DNA from: Deferribacteres bacterium
Lineage (GTDB): Bacteria; Thermosulfidibacterota; Thermosulfidibacteria; Thermosulfidibacterales; Thermosulfidibacteraceae
Length of the DNA: 16,587 nt
Assembly (NCBI GenBank): GCA_013153205.1
Contig: JAADEW010000076.1
Location: forward strand, 1 to 16,587
Direction: 5' to 3'
A model generated the notes under the pieces. That model saw only the letters and a list, made by a program, of their open reading frames with translations. It did no database searches and was not told the DNA's origin. Positions 1-7,096 of this stretch are shown piece after piece (within the stretch, counting starts at the first letter, position 1; each line of letters opens with the position of its first letter). Both the position numbers and the translations under genes were made by a program.

Positions 1-712
1 CTTTTAGGTGAAGCTTTATGGTCTCTTTATCCCCCCTTGCTATGGGTCCTGTAAGGGCGTGGGGGATGCCTTTTTCCCGTATGTTTTTGAGGGTGCCGAA
101 GCTTAAATTCAGTAGCCCCTCTGTTCCCAGCTCTTTCTCAACTCCGGACTTCTGGATGCACTCAAGGGCTTTTGCAAACAGGGTTACCAGATAGTTTGAG
201 GCAATGCACGCCGCAATGTGGTATAAGACCTTGTCCTTTTCGTTTATCACGGCGTATTTGAGCTTCAGTCTGTTCAGAAGCCTTTCGCAGAGCTTCACCG
301 TCTCTTTCGTTCCTTCAAGGGTGAAAAGGGTCTCTTTTATGCCTTCAATGGCTTTTTGCGGGTCTGCAAAGCTCTGCATGGGGTGAAGCGATGCCCTTCT
401 TTTTCCGGGAAGTATTCTGGAGGAGTGGGCACCGCTTGTGTGAACGAGATGGGCTTCAGGATAGAGTTCATGCAGTTTTTCAGCTACCTTTTTAATAGCG
501 TCGTCTTTTGTAGTTATGAAAATGACATCAGGCTCTTTGAGCCCGGTTATCTCTCTGGTAATCTTGCTCTTTTCTATGAAAAGAGCCGCTTTTTCGCAGG
601 AGCCTTTGCTTCTTGCGTATATACTCACCACATTCAGCCCTTCTGACGCAAAGTATGCGGCAAGGCTTATGCCTACCCTGCCTGCTCCCACGAAAGCTAT
701 TCTTTCTTTCAT
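1..712 (-). CDS. Rossmann-like / DUF2520 domain protein (C-terminus outside window)
   Basis: I translated the minus strand from an ATG at 712-710; the frame stays open to base 1, giving 237 residues without a stop. The N-terminus (MKERIAFVGAGRVG) is a glycine-rich dinucleotide-binding fold (GxGxxG). A conserved HTSG stretch and SLHPMQSF follow near residues 104-125. The later LTGPIARGD motif is typical of the DUF2520 helical domain found with such Rossmann folds. Family members are usually about 280-290 residues, so roughly 45 are missing at the left edge. These proteins resemble NADP-dependent oxidoreductases of the ketopantoate reductase/F420-reductase superfamily, but no substrate is established. 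Its start overlaps the mtnP stop in an ATGA arrangement, so it is the last visible gene of a translationally coupled minus-strand operon. Confidence 0.88.
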   Translation of the reverse strand, partial: MKERIAFVGAGRVGISLAAYFASEGLNVVSIYARSKGSCEKAALFIEKSKITREITGLKEPDVIFITTKDDAIKKVAEKLHELYPEAHLVHTSGAHSSRILPGKRRASLHPMQSFADPQKAIEGIKETLFTLEGTKETVKLCERLLNRLKLKYAVINEKDKVLYHIAACIASNYLVTLFAKALECIQKSGVEKELGTEGLLNLSFGTLKNIREKGIPHALTGPIARGDKETIKLHLK

Positions 713-1569
713 TTCAGGTATTTGCCTATGATGGGCTCAAGCTTCCTGAGCGTCTCCAGCGGAATCTTGTCTTTCGGAGTCATAATGGCGTCTTTAAGGG
801 CATCTTTGCACGGACACGCTCTTTCTTCCGGAATCTTCTCCACAAGGTTTGATATCAGCCTTTTTGCCTTGGATACATTTTCCATGAGGGTTTTTATAAC
901 CGCTTCAACGCTCACGTCTTCCTCTGCTTCGTGCCAGCAGTCGTAGTCTGTTGCCATGGCTATGGTGGCGTAGCAGATTTCCGCTTCCCTTGCCAGCTTT
1001 GCTTCAGGGGCGTTGGTCATTCCTATAACGTCAACGTTCCAGCTTCTGTAAAGCTCTGATTCCGCCCGTGTGGAGAACTGCGGTCCCTCTATGCAGATGT
1101 AGGTTCCACCGTGGTGGACGGTATAGGAGAGCTCTTTTGCCGTATCGCTTATGAGCTTTGAGAGCACGGGACACACCGGGTCTGCAAAGGATACATGTGC
1201 CGCTATTCCGTCGCCGAAGAATGTGCTTTTTCTCCTTTTGGTCATGTCTATAAACTGGGTGGGGATTACGAAATCTCCCGGTTTTATCTCTTCTTTCATT
1301 GAGCCTACCGCTGACACGGAGATTATCCACTTTACCCCTATCTTTTTAAGGGCAAATATGTTTGCCTGATAGTTTATCTCGTGGGGGAGTATCCTGTGCC
1401 CTTTCCCGTGGCGGGGCAGAAAAGCCAACCTTTTCCCTTTTAGGGTGCCAATCACGATTCTGTCAGAAGGCATGCCGAATGGGGTTGGCACCTCAATCTC
1501 CGCCTCTTTCGTAAAATCTTCCATCTCGTAAAGGCCCGACCCGCCTATTATGGCTATCTCTGCCTGCAT
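709..1569 (-). CDS. mtnP: S-methyl-5'-thioadenosine phosphorylase
   Basis: This enzyme of the methionine salvage and polyamine pathways splits methylthioadenosine with phosphate into adenine and methylthioribose-1-phosphate. The 286 residues match the usual family length. Visible motifs are the phosphate loop GGSGLY (residues 9-14), PRHGKGH (52-58), EGPQFSTRAES (161-171), GMTNAPEAKLAREAEICY (183-200) and TDYDCW (207-212). The TDYD acids fit recognition of the purine base. Cysteines at 133, 159, 199, 211, 252 and 254, including a C-x-C near the C-terminus, resemble the disulfide pattern described for hyperthermophilic archaeal MTA phosphorylase II. A GGAGGG site overlaps the stop of the preceding gene. 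Methylthioinosine or general purine phosphorylase activity is a less likely alternative. Confidence 0.95.
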   Translation of the reverse strand: MQAEIAIIGGSGLYEMEDFTKEAEIEVPTPFGMPSDRIVIGTLKGKRLAFLPRHGKGHRILPHEINYQANIFALKKIGVKWIISVSAVGSMKEEIKPGDFVIPTQFIDMTKRRKSTFFGDGIAAHVSFADPVCPVLSKLISDTAKELSYTVHHGGTYICIEGPQFSTRAESELYRSWNVDVIGMTNAPEAKLAREAEICYATIAMATDYDCWHEAEEDVSVEAVIKTLMENVSKAKRLISNLVEKIPEERACPCKDALKDAIMTPKDKIPLETLRKLEPIIGKYLK

Positions 1570-1578
1570 TTCTCCCTC

Positions 1579-1995
1579 CTACATGACGAATTGTATGTAT
1601 TTGGTGTTTCCGACCTGAATGCGGAAGTTTCCTATAGCGGTCTTTCCGTAAAAGAACTTGTCCGCATCCATCTTCATCTCAAATATGTCTCCGTTTTTGA
1701 GGTAGAACCTCGCGGCTACTTTATTGTCCTTATCTTTGGGACCAAATTCAACGCTTTTTACCTTTTCAAAGCTTAAGGTGTAAACCCCTTTACCCCTGTA
1801 TCCTGCGAAATAGACCTGTCCTTCCCAGCTGAAGTAGTCCACAAGGGTTTTCACCCCGTCGGTGTCGGTTACCTCCGCTTTGAAGCGCTTCTCCGGTATG
1901 GGAATATCTTTCAGGGACTCTATATCTCCTCTGGTTCCCATTCCTAAAAGCACCGCCCCCAAAAGGAAAAGAAAGAGTGCAGAATGCCTTTTCAT
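1579..1995 (-). CDS. small exported protein of unknown function
   Basis: I do not recognise this 138-residue protein. It starts with two basic residues and a hydrophobic run (about residues 6-19), then GMGTRGD, which fits a Sec signal peptide. No lipobox cysteine is present. The mature part is predicted beta-rich, with aromatic-glycine segments (YFSWEGQVYFAGYRGKG, about residues 54-70) and a later KNGDIFEMKMD segment. This suggests a small beta-sandwich or barrel-like periplasmic protein. An AAGGAGGACGAG site precedes the ATG and overlaps the end of the upstream hydrolase gene (12-nt gap). Only 9 nt separate it from mtnP, so it is part of the operon, although an envelope protein among cytoplasmic metabolic enzymes is unexpected. 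Confidence 0.8.
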   Translation of the reverse strand: MKRHSALFLFLLGAVLLGMGTRGDIESLKDIPIPEKRFKAEVTDTDGVKTLVDYFSWEGQVYFAGYRGKGVYTLSFEKVKSVEFGPKDKDNKVAARFYLKNGDIFEMKMDADKFFYGKTAIGNFRIQVGNTKYIQFVM

Positions 1996-2007
1996 CTCGT
2001 CCTCCTT

Positions 2008-2919
2008 TTAAAAGACTATGGAGCTTCCCACGCAGTTTACGGCAAACCTGTCCCCGCACATTTCAAACATCATCACTGTAGGTTTGAAGCCCGTGCAGTG
2101 GCACGGCATGATGAGTTCAGGTTCAAATTCCATAAGGGCTTTTACCGTCTTTTTCACCACCTCATCCGGTAGAATGCTCAGGTGGAACCCACCCACCACG
2201 CAGAGTATCTTTTCTCCGGTTATGTTCTGCATGTGCTTCACCATGTTGACTATACCGGGATGGGAGCATCCCGCAATCACAATCAACCCCCTGTCCTTTA
2301 CGAGGATGCCCAGAGCCTGTTCGTCCAGGAAGTAGTCCTGTATCTCTTTTCCGTTTTTGAGAACCTTTGCGGCTGTCCACGGCTTCTCAAAGTCCGTGGT
2401 TCTCTCAATCTCACCGGACAGCAGGAAGAACCTGTTTACCACGCAAGGCATCCTTTCTTCTATAAACTCAACCCCTTTTTCTTCGTGGGCTTCCTTGTCA
2501 AAAATCCACGGACCAATCTTTCCCCTGGGAGTGACGAGAAGCTTGGGATAGAAAGCGTCTGGATGGACATACACGGGAAGCTTCTTTTTTCTCCTTTCTG
2601 CAAGCCCCATAAGCCCCTGATAGTGGTCAAAGTGGCCGTGGGACAGAAACATCGCCTGAACGGAATCCGGTTCAATTCCCAGCCCTTCCATGTTGTTGAG
2701 AAGGACCGTATCCGAGTGAGCGGCGTCTATGAGCATGTTGGCGTATTCTCCGTTTTTCCATACCTCGGCAAAGATGGAAAAGCCGTGCCCGGCCATTAGC
2801 GGTTTTTTCGTCTGTCCCGGACCCACCCTTACCACATGCTCCGTTGAGGGAAGGAGCACATCGTAGTAGTTATCCACCAGAATCGTTATCTTGACCTTAT
2901 CAACGGCTTCCAGTTTCAC
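2008..2919 (-). CDS. metallo-beta-lactamase-fold metal-dependent hydrolase
   Basis: A 303-residue protein with the metallo-beta-lactamase signature SHGHFDH (H94, H96, D98, H99). Further candidate metal ligands are H220 in AGCSH and H246 in GGFH, followed by PCHCTG (272-277). This layout, with a large insert between the first motif and GCSHPGIVN, is typical of the COG1237 group. Members are often annotated as 7,8-dihydropterin-6-methyl-4-(beta-D-ribofuranosyl)-aminobenzene-5'-phosphate synthase, but that name comes from archaeal work and I would not assign it here. The protein has no signal peptide, so it is predicted cytoplasmic. The start is GTG at 2919, set by AAGGAGG about 7 nt upstream; the nearby ATG is out of frame and stops at once. 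It lies 10 nt after the macro-domain gene. Confidence 0.9.
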   Translation of the reverse strand: MKLEAVDKVKITILVDNYYDVLLPSTEHVVRVGPGQTKKPLMAGHGFSIFAEVWKNGEYANMLIDAAHSDTVLLNNMEGLGIEPDSVQAMFLSHGHFDHYQGLMGLAERRKKKLPVYVHPDAFYPKLLVTPRGKIGPWIFDKEAHEEKGVEFIEERMPCVVNRFFLLSGEIERTTDFEKPWTAAKVLKNGKEIQDYFLDEQALGILVKDRGLIVIAGCSHPGIVNMVKHMQNITGEKILCVVGGFHLSILPDEVVKKTVKALMEFEPELIMPCHCTGFKPTVMMFEMCGDRFAVNCVGSSIVF

Positions 2920-2929
2920 AGCATCCTCC

Positions 2930-3469
2930 TTAAATATTGTTAAGGTGCTTTACGAAAAGATTTGATGTCTCTTCGTCTATATTGGTGAGGTGGACCTCCT
3001 CCAGGGTGGTGTCCTGTTCCGTGAGAAACTTCACCACCTCATCCAGTATCACTCTGGTTCCCTCTTCCTTGGGATAGCCGAAAATACCCGTGCTGATGGC
3101 GGGTATGGCAATGCTTTTGAGCTTTAGCTGTGTGGCTACCTCCAGAGCGCTTCTCACTGCTGACCTGAGCTTTTCCTCCTCGTTCCCTTCGCCCCATCTG
3201 GGACCTACAGCGTGTATCACATATTTTGCCTTGAGCTTGCCAGCTGAGGTATGGACCGCTTTACCCACCGGACAGTATCCGATTCTGTCACTCTCTTCCT
3301 GTATGATTTTGCCACCTTTTCTCACGATGGCTCCCGCCACTCCACCACCGTGTTTCAAATGGGAGTTTGCGGCGTTAACTATGGCATCCGTTTCCTCTTC
3401 CGTAATGTCGCCGAGTATCACCTTTATCACCTTGCCGTTGTCAAGCCTCTTTTCAGCAAGGATTTTCAT
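2930..3469 (-). CDS. macro-domain protein (ADP-ribose / O-acetyl-ADP-ribose processing)
   Basis: A single macro domain fills the 179 residues. The ADP-ribose-binding landmarks are GDIT (20-23), VNAAN (31-35), HGGGVAGAI (40-48) and PAISTGIFGYP (123-133). This matches the MacroD/YmdB type, known to bind ADP-ribose and to hydrolyse O-acetyl-ADP-ribose or mono-ADP-ribosyl esters. The substrate here is inferred. A strong AGGAGGTG site precedes the ATG. It is the first gene of the five-gene minus-strand operon and is divergent from the respiratory genes. A Sir2-like gene lies on the other side of that locus and could supply its substrate. It is not the extended class that pairs with SirTM sirtuins, because no zinc-binding or lipoylation genes accompany it. 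Confidence 0.94.
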   Translation of the reverse strand: MKILAEKRLDNGKVIKVILGDITEEETDAIVNAANSHLKHGGGVAGAIVRKGGKIIQEESDRIGYCPVGKAVHTSAGKLKAKYVIHAVGPRWGEGNEEEKLRSAVRSALEVATQLKLKSIAIPAISTGIFGYPKEEGTRVILDEVVKFLTEQDTTLEEVHLTNIDEETSNLFVKHLNNI

Positions 3470-3517
3470 GATTGCACCTCCTGCTGAGGTTTATATTTTT
3501 ATTTCTATAACACTTTC

Positions 3518-3545
3518 TTGACATCTTCAATTTATGTCATAATAT
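3518..3545 (+). promoter_or_regulatory. putative promoter for the bd-like respiratory operon
   Basis: A perfect TTGACA (3518-3523) is followed after 16 bp by TAATAT (3540-3545); TATACT at 3543-3548 is an alternative -10. The rest of the 3470-3599 gap between the divergent genes is AT-rich and holds no open frame. The promoter for the opposite operon should also lie here, but I found no convincing match for it. Confidence 0.6.
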
Positions 3546-3586
3546 ACTTAATTAAAGTAAAAAAGTTTTATTAAGTAAATTTGGAT

Positions 3587-3593
3587 GGGAGGT
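3587..3593 (+). promoter_or_regulatory. Shine-Dalgarno site that decides the start at 3600
   Basis: GGGAGGT lies 6-7 nt before ATG 3600 but overlaps the alternative upstream ATG at 3585. That upstream ATG has only AT-rich sequence and no ribosome site before it. Translation therefore most likely begins at 3600. Confidence 0.75.
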
Positions 3594-3599
3594 GTTGCG

Positions 3600-4919
3600 A
3601 TGTATCCCGCGTGGCTTGTGCCGGTTCTGGGTTCCGGTTTGATAATAGCCATAATAGCCACTTTTCACATTTTACCTTCTCATCTTGCCACCGGCTCTTT
3701 CTGGTTCAATGTGTGGCTGGAGAGGAAGGCTTATAAGGAAAACCGACCTGAACTGCTTCAGTTTCTCAAGAAGTATGTCCTTCTCATTCTTATCTTCTGC
3801 TTCGTTTACGGTTCCATAACGGGGGTGTGGATATGGTTTTCTGCCACGGTCTCCTCGCCGAGGGCCATCTCCTCTTTGATACACAACTATGTGTGGGGAT
3901 GGGCTACCGAGTGGGTATTTTTCATCATTGAGATAGTGGCGATATATGTCTATTACTACACCTTCGGCAAGATTGACGGTCAGCATCATCTTAGGGTTGG
4001 CTGGACCTACGCATGGGGTGCATGGATAAGCATGGTTATCATTACGGGTATCCTTGCCTTTATGCTCACTCCGGGAAAGTGGCTTGAGACGGGCAAGTTC
4101 TTTGACGGATTTTTCAATCCCACATATTGGCCCCAGCTTTTCACGAGGACGGCTTTGATGTTCTCCGTTGCCGGTATATACGCTATTATTGTGGCTTCCC
4201 GTCTTGACAATCCGGACCTGAAGGTAGAAATCACGAGGAAGGCGGCACTTTGGGGTATAGGCGGGCTTATTTTTGGTGCCATATTTGCTTACTGGTATAT
4301 CCTGAAACTGCCGCCTGAAGCCAAGAACCTCGTTTTTGGAGGAGAGCTTCCTTACCTGAAGACCCTGCTTAAAGTGGCGGTGATTATGGGGGCTGTCGTG
4401 GGCGTTTACTATGTGGTCTTTGGCCTTATTGCTCCTCATCTTTCCAATCCCGTTGTGGGCATTATTGTGGCTATTATCCTCTTTCTGGGTATAGGAGCCG
4501 GGGAAGGCTTCAGGGAAGGTGTGAGAAGGCCCTACATCATCAACTACTTCATGTATGGGAGCTCTCAGGTGATAGCGAGAAGCATTCCGCCTAAAGGGGT
4601 TGAGGAGGAGGTCTCCAAGCTCAATGAGAATGGCTATCTTTCGGTGCTTTACTACCTTCCGGAGCAGTTGAGAACCATAACGGAAAACAATAAGCTTGAG
4701 GTGGGCAGGATTCTCGTGGTCCATCAGTGTGCCGCCTGTCATACTCTTGAGCCCAATGGACTTTTGAGGCCGCTTCCCAAACTGCTTTCCGGCATGGAAA
4801 AGGACGACATAAGAGATTTACTTGACAGCCTTGGCGATTACGCTTACATGCCGCCTTTCATCGGCACGGATGAGGAGAAAGATGCGGCGGCGGCTTACCT
4901 TGCCACTTTGGCTAAATAA
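3600..4919 (+). CDS. cytochrome bd-like membrane subunit with fused C-terminal cytochrome c
   Basis: A 439-residue integral membrane protein (start reassigned to 3600) with about eight hydrophobic helices over residues 8-302. A hydrophilic C-terminal domain carries one heme c site, CAACH (C377, C380, H381), and a likely distal methionine in YMPPF (M417). The first helix has FHILPSH (H23, H28), resembling the heme-ligand helix of CydA. E104 and E111 in the next helices and GEGFREGVRRPY (about 301-312) recall the acidic helix and GRQPW region of CydA. These are my alignments by eye. The family analogy is the cytochrome bd superfamily branch with fused cytochrome c and no quinol loop. The inferred role is oxygen reduction, or a related membrane oxidoreductase reaction, using electrons from cytochrome c. 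The next gene, 18 nt downstream, is its partner. Another multiheme-free cytochrome b/c membrane complex remains possible. Confidence 0.75.
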   Translation: MYPAWLVPVLGSGLIIAIIATFHILPSHLATGSFWFNVWLERKAYKENRPELLQFLKKYVLLILIFCFVYGSITGVWIWFSATVSSPRAISSLIHNYVWGWATEWVFFIIEIVAIYVYYYTFGKIDGQHHLRVGWTYAWGAWISMVIITGILAFMLTPGKWLETGKFFDGFFNPTYWPQLFTRTALMFSVAGIYAIIVASRLDNPDLKVEITRKAALWGIGGLIFGAIFAYWYILKLPPEAKNLVFGGELPYLKTLLKVAVIMGAVVGVYYVVFGLIAPHLSNPVVGIIVAIILFLGIGAGEGFREGVRRPYIINYFMYGSSQVIARSIPPKGVEEEVSKLNENGYLSVLYYLPEQLRTITENNKLEVGRILVVHQCAACHTLEPNGLLRPLPKLLSGMEKDDIRDLLDSLGDYAYMPPFIGTDEEKDAAAAYLATLAK

Positions 4920-4937
4920 ATTGAAGGAGGGACAGCC

Positions 4938-6152
4938 ATGGGAGGCTTTCTGTTAAACTTAAGGGACCCGATGGGCGTGCCTTTTCATCCCGTTGTGTTT
5001 CAGGTGCTGATGATACTCACCTTTGCCCTTCACATAATGTTCGTCAACTTTGTGGTGGGCGGAACCCTGATTGCTTTGTGGGGAAGGCTCAGAGGCGACA
5101 AGTATGGAATTAAGCTTTCAAAGGCTTTCGCAAGGGCTAACACCGTAAACACTTCCGTTGCAATAGTGCTCGGAGTGGCGCCTCTTCTCTTCGTTCAGGT
5201 GATATACGACCCTCTGTGGTATAACGCCAACAACATATCGGCGTGGTGGGCGCTGTTTTTCTTAATCACCATAGCCGCTGCTTTCACCTGTGCTTACCTC
5301 TTCTATCTTGGCAAATCGGAAAAAGGCGGCAATCCTGTCTGGTCTCTTCTTTCTCTTGCCGCACTCGTTCTTTCCGGTGTGATAATTCACGCCATATCCG
5401 TTCAGATGCTTCACCCTGAAAAGTGGTCCCAGTGGATTACAGCATCGGGTAAGGTTAACCTTTTCGGCAACAGGCTTTACGGCTTTTCACTTCCGAGGTT
5501 TCTGCACTTTATGGTGCCCTCTGTTGCCCTTGCTGGTGTCTATATGATGCTTTACTCGTGGTATTTCAGGGAGAGGGAGGACAGGGACCCCAACTATGTC
5601 CAGTGGGTTGGCGAGCTTGGGGTTAAGATAGCCATTTTTGCCTCTCTGATTCAGGCGGCTGTGGGTGTATGGTGGCTGCTCACCATTCCCTCTGATTTAG
5701 GGTTTATGACCAATCCCTTCTTCCTGGTGGGGGCACTTGTGGCTTTAGCTTTTATCGGGTGGCTGTTCGTAGCCAGAAAGGACCCTGCGGCGAACGGATT
5801 GAAGACCGCCCTCTTTGCGTTTGTTGCCGTCTTTGCCATGGCGGCTTCAAGGGAGGCTTTGAGGAGCGCTTATCTTTCCAGGTTTAACTACAGCATTCTT
5901 ACCTACAAGATTAACTGGAGCATAGGGAGCACCCTTTTGTTTTTCGCCACCTTTGTGATGGGATTGATTGTGATTTCCTATCCCCTGCTTCTTGCCTTCC
6001 ACGCTGGAAGGACTCCGGACAGCAGGGCTCCTCTTAAACTTGAGGGGCTCAACAAGCTGGGAAGGCTGGTGGTTTTTCTGCCCGTTTTGTGGCTGATTGT
6101 GGTGGTGGCTCTTGGAATCAGCATCTCCATTAAAAATGGAGTTCTGTTCTGA
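4938..6152 (+). CDS. cytochrome bd-like membrane subunit, second partner
   Basis: A 404-residue protein with about ten hydrophobic helices and no heme c motif. Its first helix has FALHIMFVNFVVGG, with H32 placed as in the CydA heme-ligand helix (YHFLFVPLTLG type). A second histidine, H190 in RFLHFMVPSVALAG, sits where CydA has its low-spin heme b histidine. REALRSAYL (305-313) is a charged patch before the last helices. It therefore looks CydA-like rather than like the usual CydB, suggesting a two-CydA-type-subunit complex with the preceding gene. GAAGGAGGG lies 7 nt before the ATG, and the gene is followed by a terminator, so the operon has two genes. The assignment rests on motif placement and needs a profile search to settle the exact subfamily. 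Confidence 0.72.
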   Translation: MGGFLLNLRDPMGVPFHPVVFQVLMILTFALHIMFVNFVVGGTLIALWGRLRGDKYGIKLSKAFARANTVNTSVAIVLGVAPLLFVQVIYDPLWYNANNISAWWALFFLITIAAAFTCAYLFYLGKSEKGGNPVWSLLSLAALVLSGVIIHAISVQMLHPEKWSQWITASGKVNLFGNRLYGFSLPRFLHFMVPSVALAGVYMMLYSWYFREREDRDPNYVQWVGELGVKIAIFASLIQAAVGVWWLLTIPSDLGFMTNPFFLVGALVALAFIGWLFVARKDPAANGLKTALFAFVAVFAMAASREALRSAYLSRFNYSILTYKINWSIGSTLLFFATFVMGLIVISYPLLLAFHAGRTPDSRAPLKLEGLNKLGRLVVFLPVLWLIVVVALGISISIKNGVLF

Positions 6153-6173
6153 TTGACGGACCGGATTGCTTTG

Positions 6174-6206
6174 AAAGGGGGAAGCTTTAAGGGCTTCCCC
6201 TTTTTT
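6174..6206 (+). terminator. rho-independent terminator of the bd-like operon
   Basis: The inverted repeat GGGGAAGC (6178-6185) / GCTTCCCC (6193-6200) has a 7-nt loop and is followed immediately by six T residues (6201-6206), then more AT-rich sequence. It begins 21 nt after the stop codon. Confidence 0.92.
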
Positions 6207-6244
6207 ATTTTGTCTGCTAACCTGAAGATAAAAGGGGGTGGGTC

Positions 6245-7078
6245 TTGTCCTCTGGTGTTTTTAAGGAGGCGGCACAGGCGGTAAAAGATGCAGATGTTTT
6301 GATTATCACCGCAGGTGCAGGAATGGGTGTTGATTCGGGACTGCCTGATTTCAGGGGGGAGAAGGGCTTCTGGAAGGCTTATCCCCTTTACGAGCGGCTG
6401 GGGCTCAACTTCTACGAGATGGCTAACCCCGTTCATTTTGAGAGGGACCCTGCCTTTGGCTGGGGATTTTACGGACACAGGCTTGAGCTATACAGAAAGA
6501 CCGAGCCTCACGAAGGTTTTCACATCCTTTTGAGGTGGGCGAAAGAGCTTATGGAGGATTACTTTGTGGTGACCTCAAATGTGGACGGGCAGTTTCAAAA
6601 AGCAGGCTATCCTGAGGACAAGATTTACGAGATTCACGGCTCAATCCATCATCTTCAGTGTATAAGACCTTGCTGCAGCAGGGTGTGGGAGAATAGAGAG
6701 GAGATTCCCGTTGATTACGAAACCATGCGGGCAAAGTATGTGCCCCGCTGTCCTTACTGCGGTGATGTTGCAAGGCCCAACGTCCTTATGTTTGGCGATT
6801 TTTCGTGGGTTGGAGCGAGAACCTATGCCCAGTCCCGCAGGTTTGACGAGTTTATGAGGAGGGTGGGCGATAAACGCATTGTGGTGGTTGAGGTGGGTGC
6901 GGGAACTGCTGTTCCTTCCATAAGGCATACGAGCGAAAGGATTGGAAGAAGTTACGGCGCCAGGGTGATAAGGATTAACCCGAGGGAATACCACATTCCG
7001 CCGCCTCACATACCCGTTGCTGAAACGGGTTTAAAGGCTCTTAAAGCCATAGACGAGGAGTTGAGAAAACTTTTGTAG
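6245..7078 (+). CDS. Sir2-family NAD-dependent protein deacylase
   Basis: A 277-residue sirtuin. Visible motifs are GAGMGVDSGLPDFRG (24-38, the NAD loop), TSNVDGQFQKAG (110-121, canonical TQNxD), the catalytic histidine in HGS (H131), and zinc-binding cysteines C139 with C143 or C144 and C169/C172. RPNVLMFGD (177-185) and VGAGTAVPS (217-225) replace the usual RPxVVxFGE and GTS motifs. It should deacylate lysines using NAD, releasing nicotinamide and O-acyl-ADP-ribose. Retention of HG at the catalytic site argues against the ADP-ribosylating SirTM class, which has glutamine there. The start is TTG at 6245 after GGGGGTGGG; no in-frame ATG occurs before the NAD loop. It heads the trehalose cluster, with the next gene 18 nt downstream. 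The target is unknown. Confidence 0.93.
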   Translation: MSSGVFKEAAQAVKDADVLIITAGAGMGVDSGLPDFRGEKGFWKAYPLYERLGLNFYEMANPVHFERDPAFGWGFYGHRLELYRKTEPHEGFHILLRWAKELMEDYFVVTSNVDGQFQKAGYPEDKIYEIHGSIHHLQCIRPCCSRVWENREEIPVDYETMRAKYVPRCPYCGDVARPNVLMFGDFSWVGARTYAQSRRFDEFMRRVGDKRIVVVEVGAGTAVPSIRHTSERIGRSYGARVIRINPREYHIPPPHIPVAETGLKALKAIDEELRKLL

Positions 7079-7096
7079 AGCAGTATCTTTAACCTC

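Noticed and set aside
3470..3517. Minus-strand promoter for the macro-domain operon
   Set aside because: TTGAAG and TATAGA-like elements exist in the gap but with 15-bp or otherwise poor spacing, so I could not place it with confidence.
3672..4742. Long minus-strand open frame (356 codons) opposite the cytochrome c-fused subunit
   Set aside because: Its translation is rich in H, R, N and P, has no recognisable motif and no ribosome site. It mirrors the codon bias of the clear membrane protein gene on the plus strand.
5978..6478. Minus-strand frame crossing the terminator and the start of the sirtuin gene
   Set aside because: It runs through a strong terminator and the conserved sirtuin coding region, with no family motif.
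6245..7078. SirTM-type ADP-ribosyltransferase linked to the macro domain
   Set aside because: The sirtuin retains the HG catalytic histidine. No lipoate ligase or GcvH-like gene is nearby, and the macro gene is on a different transcript.
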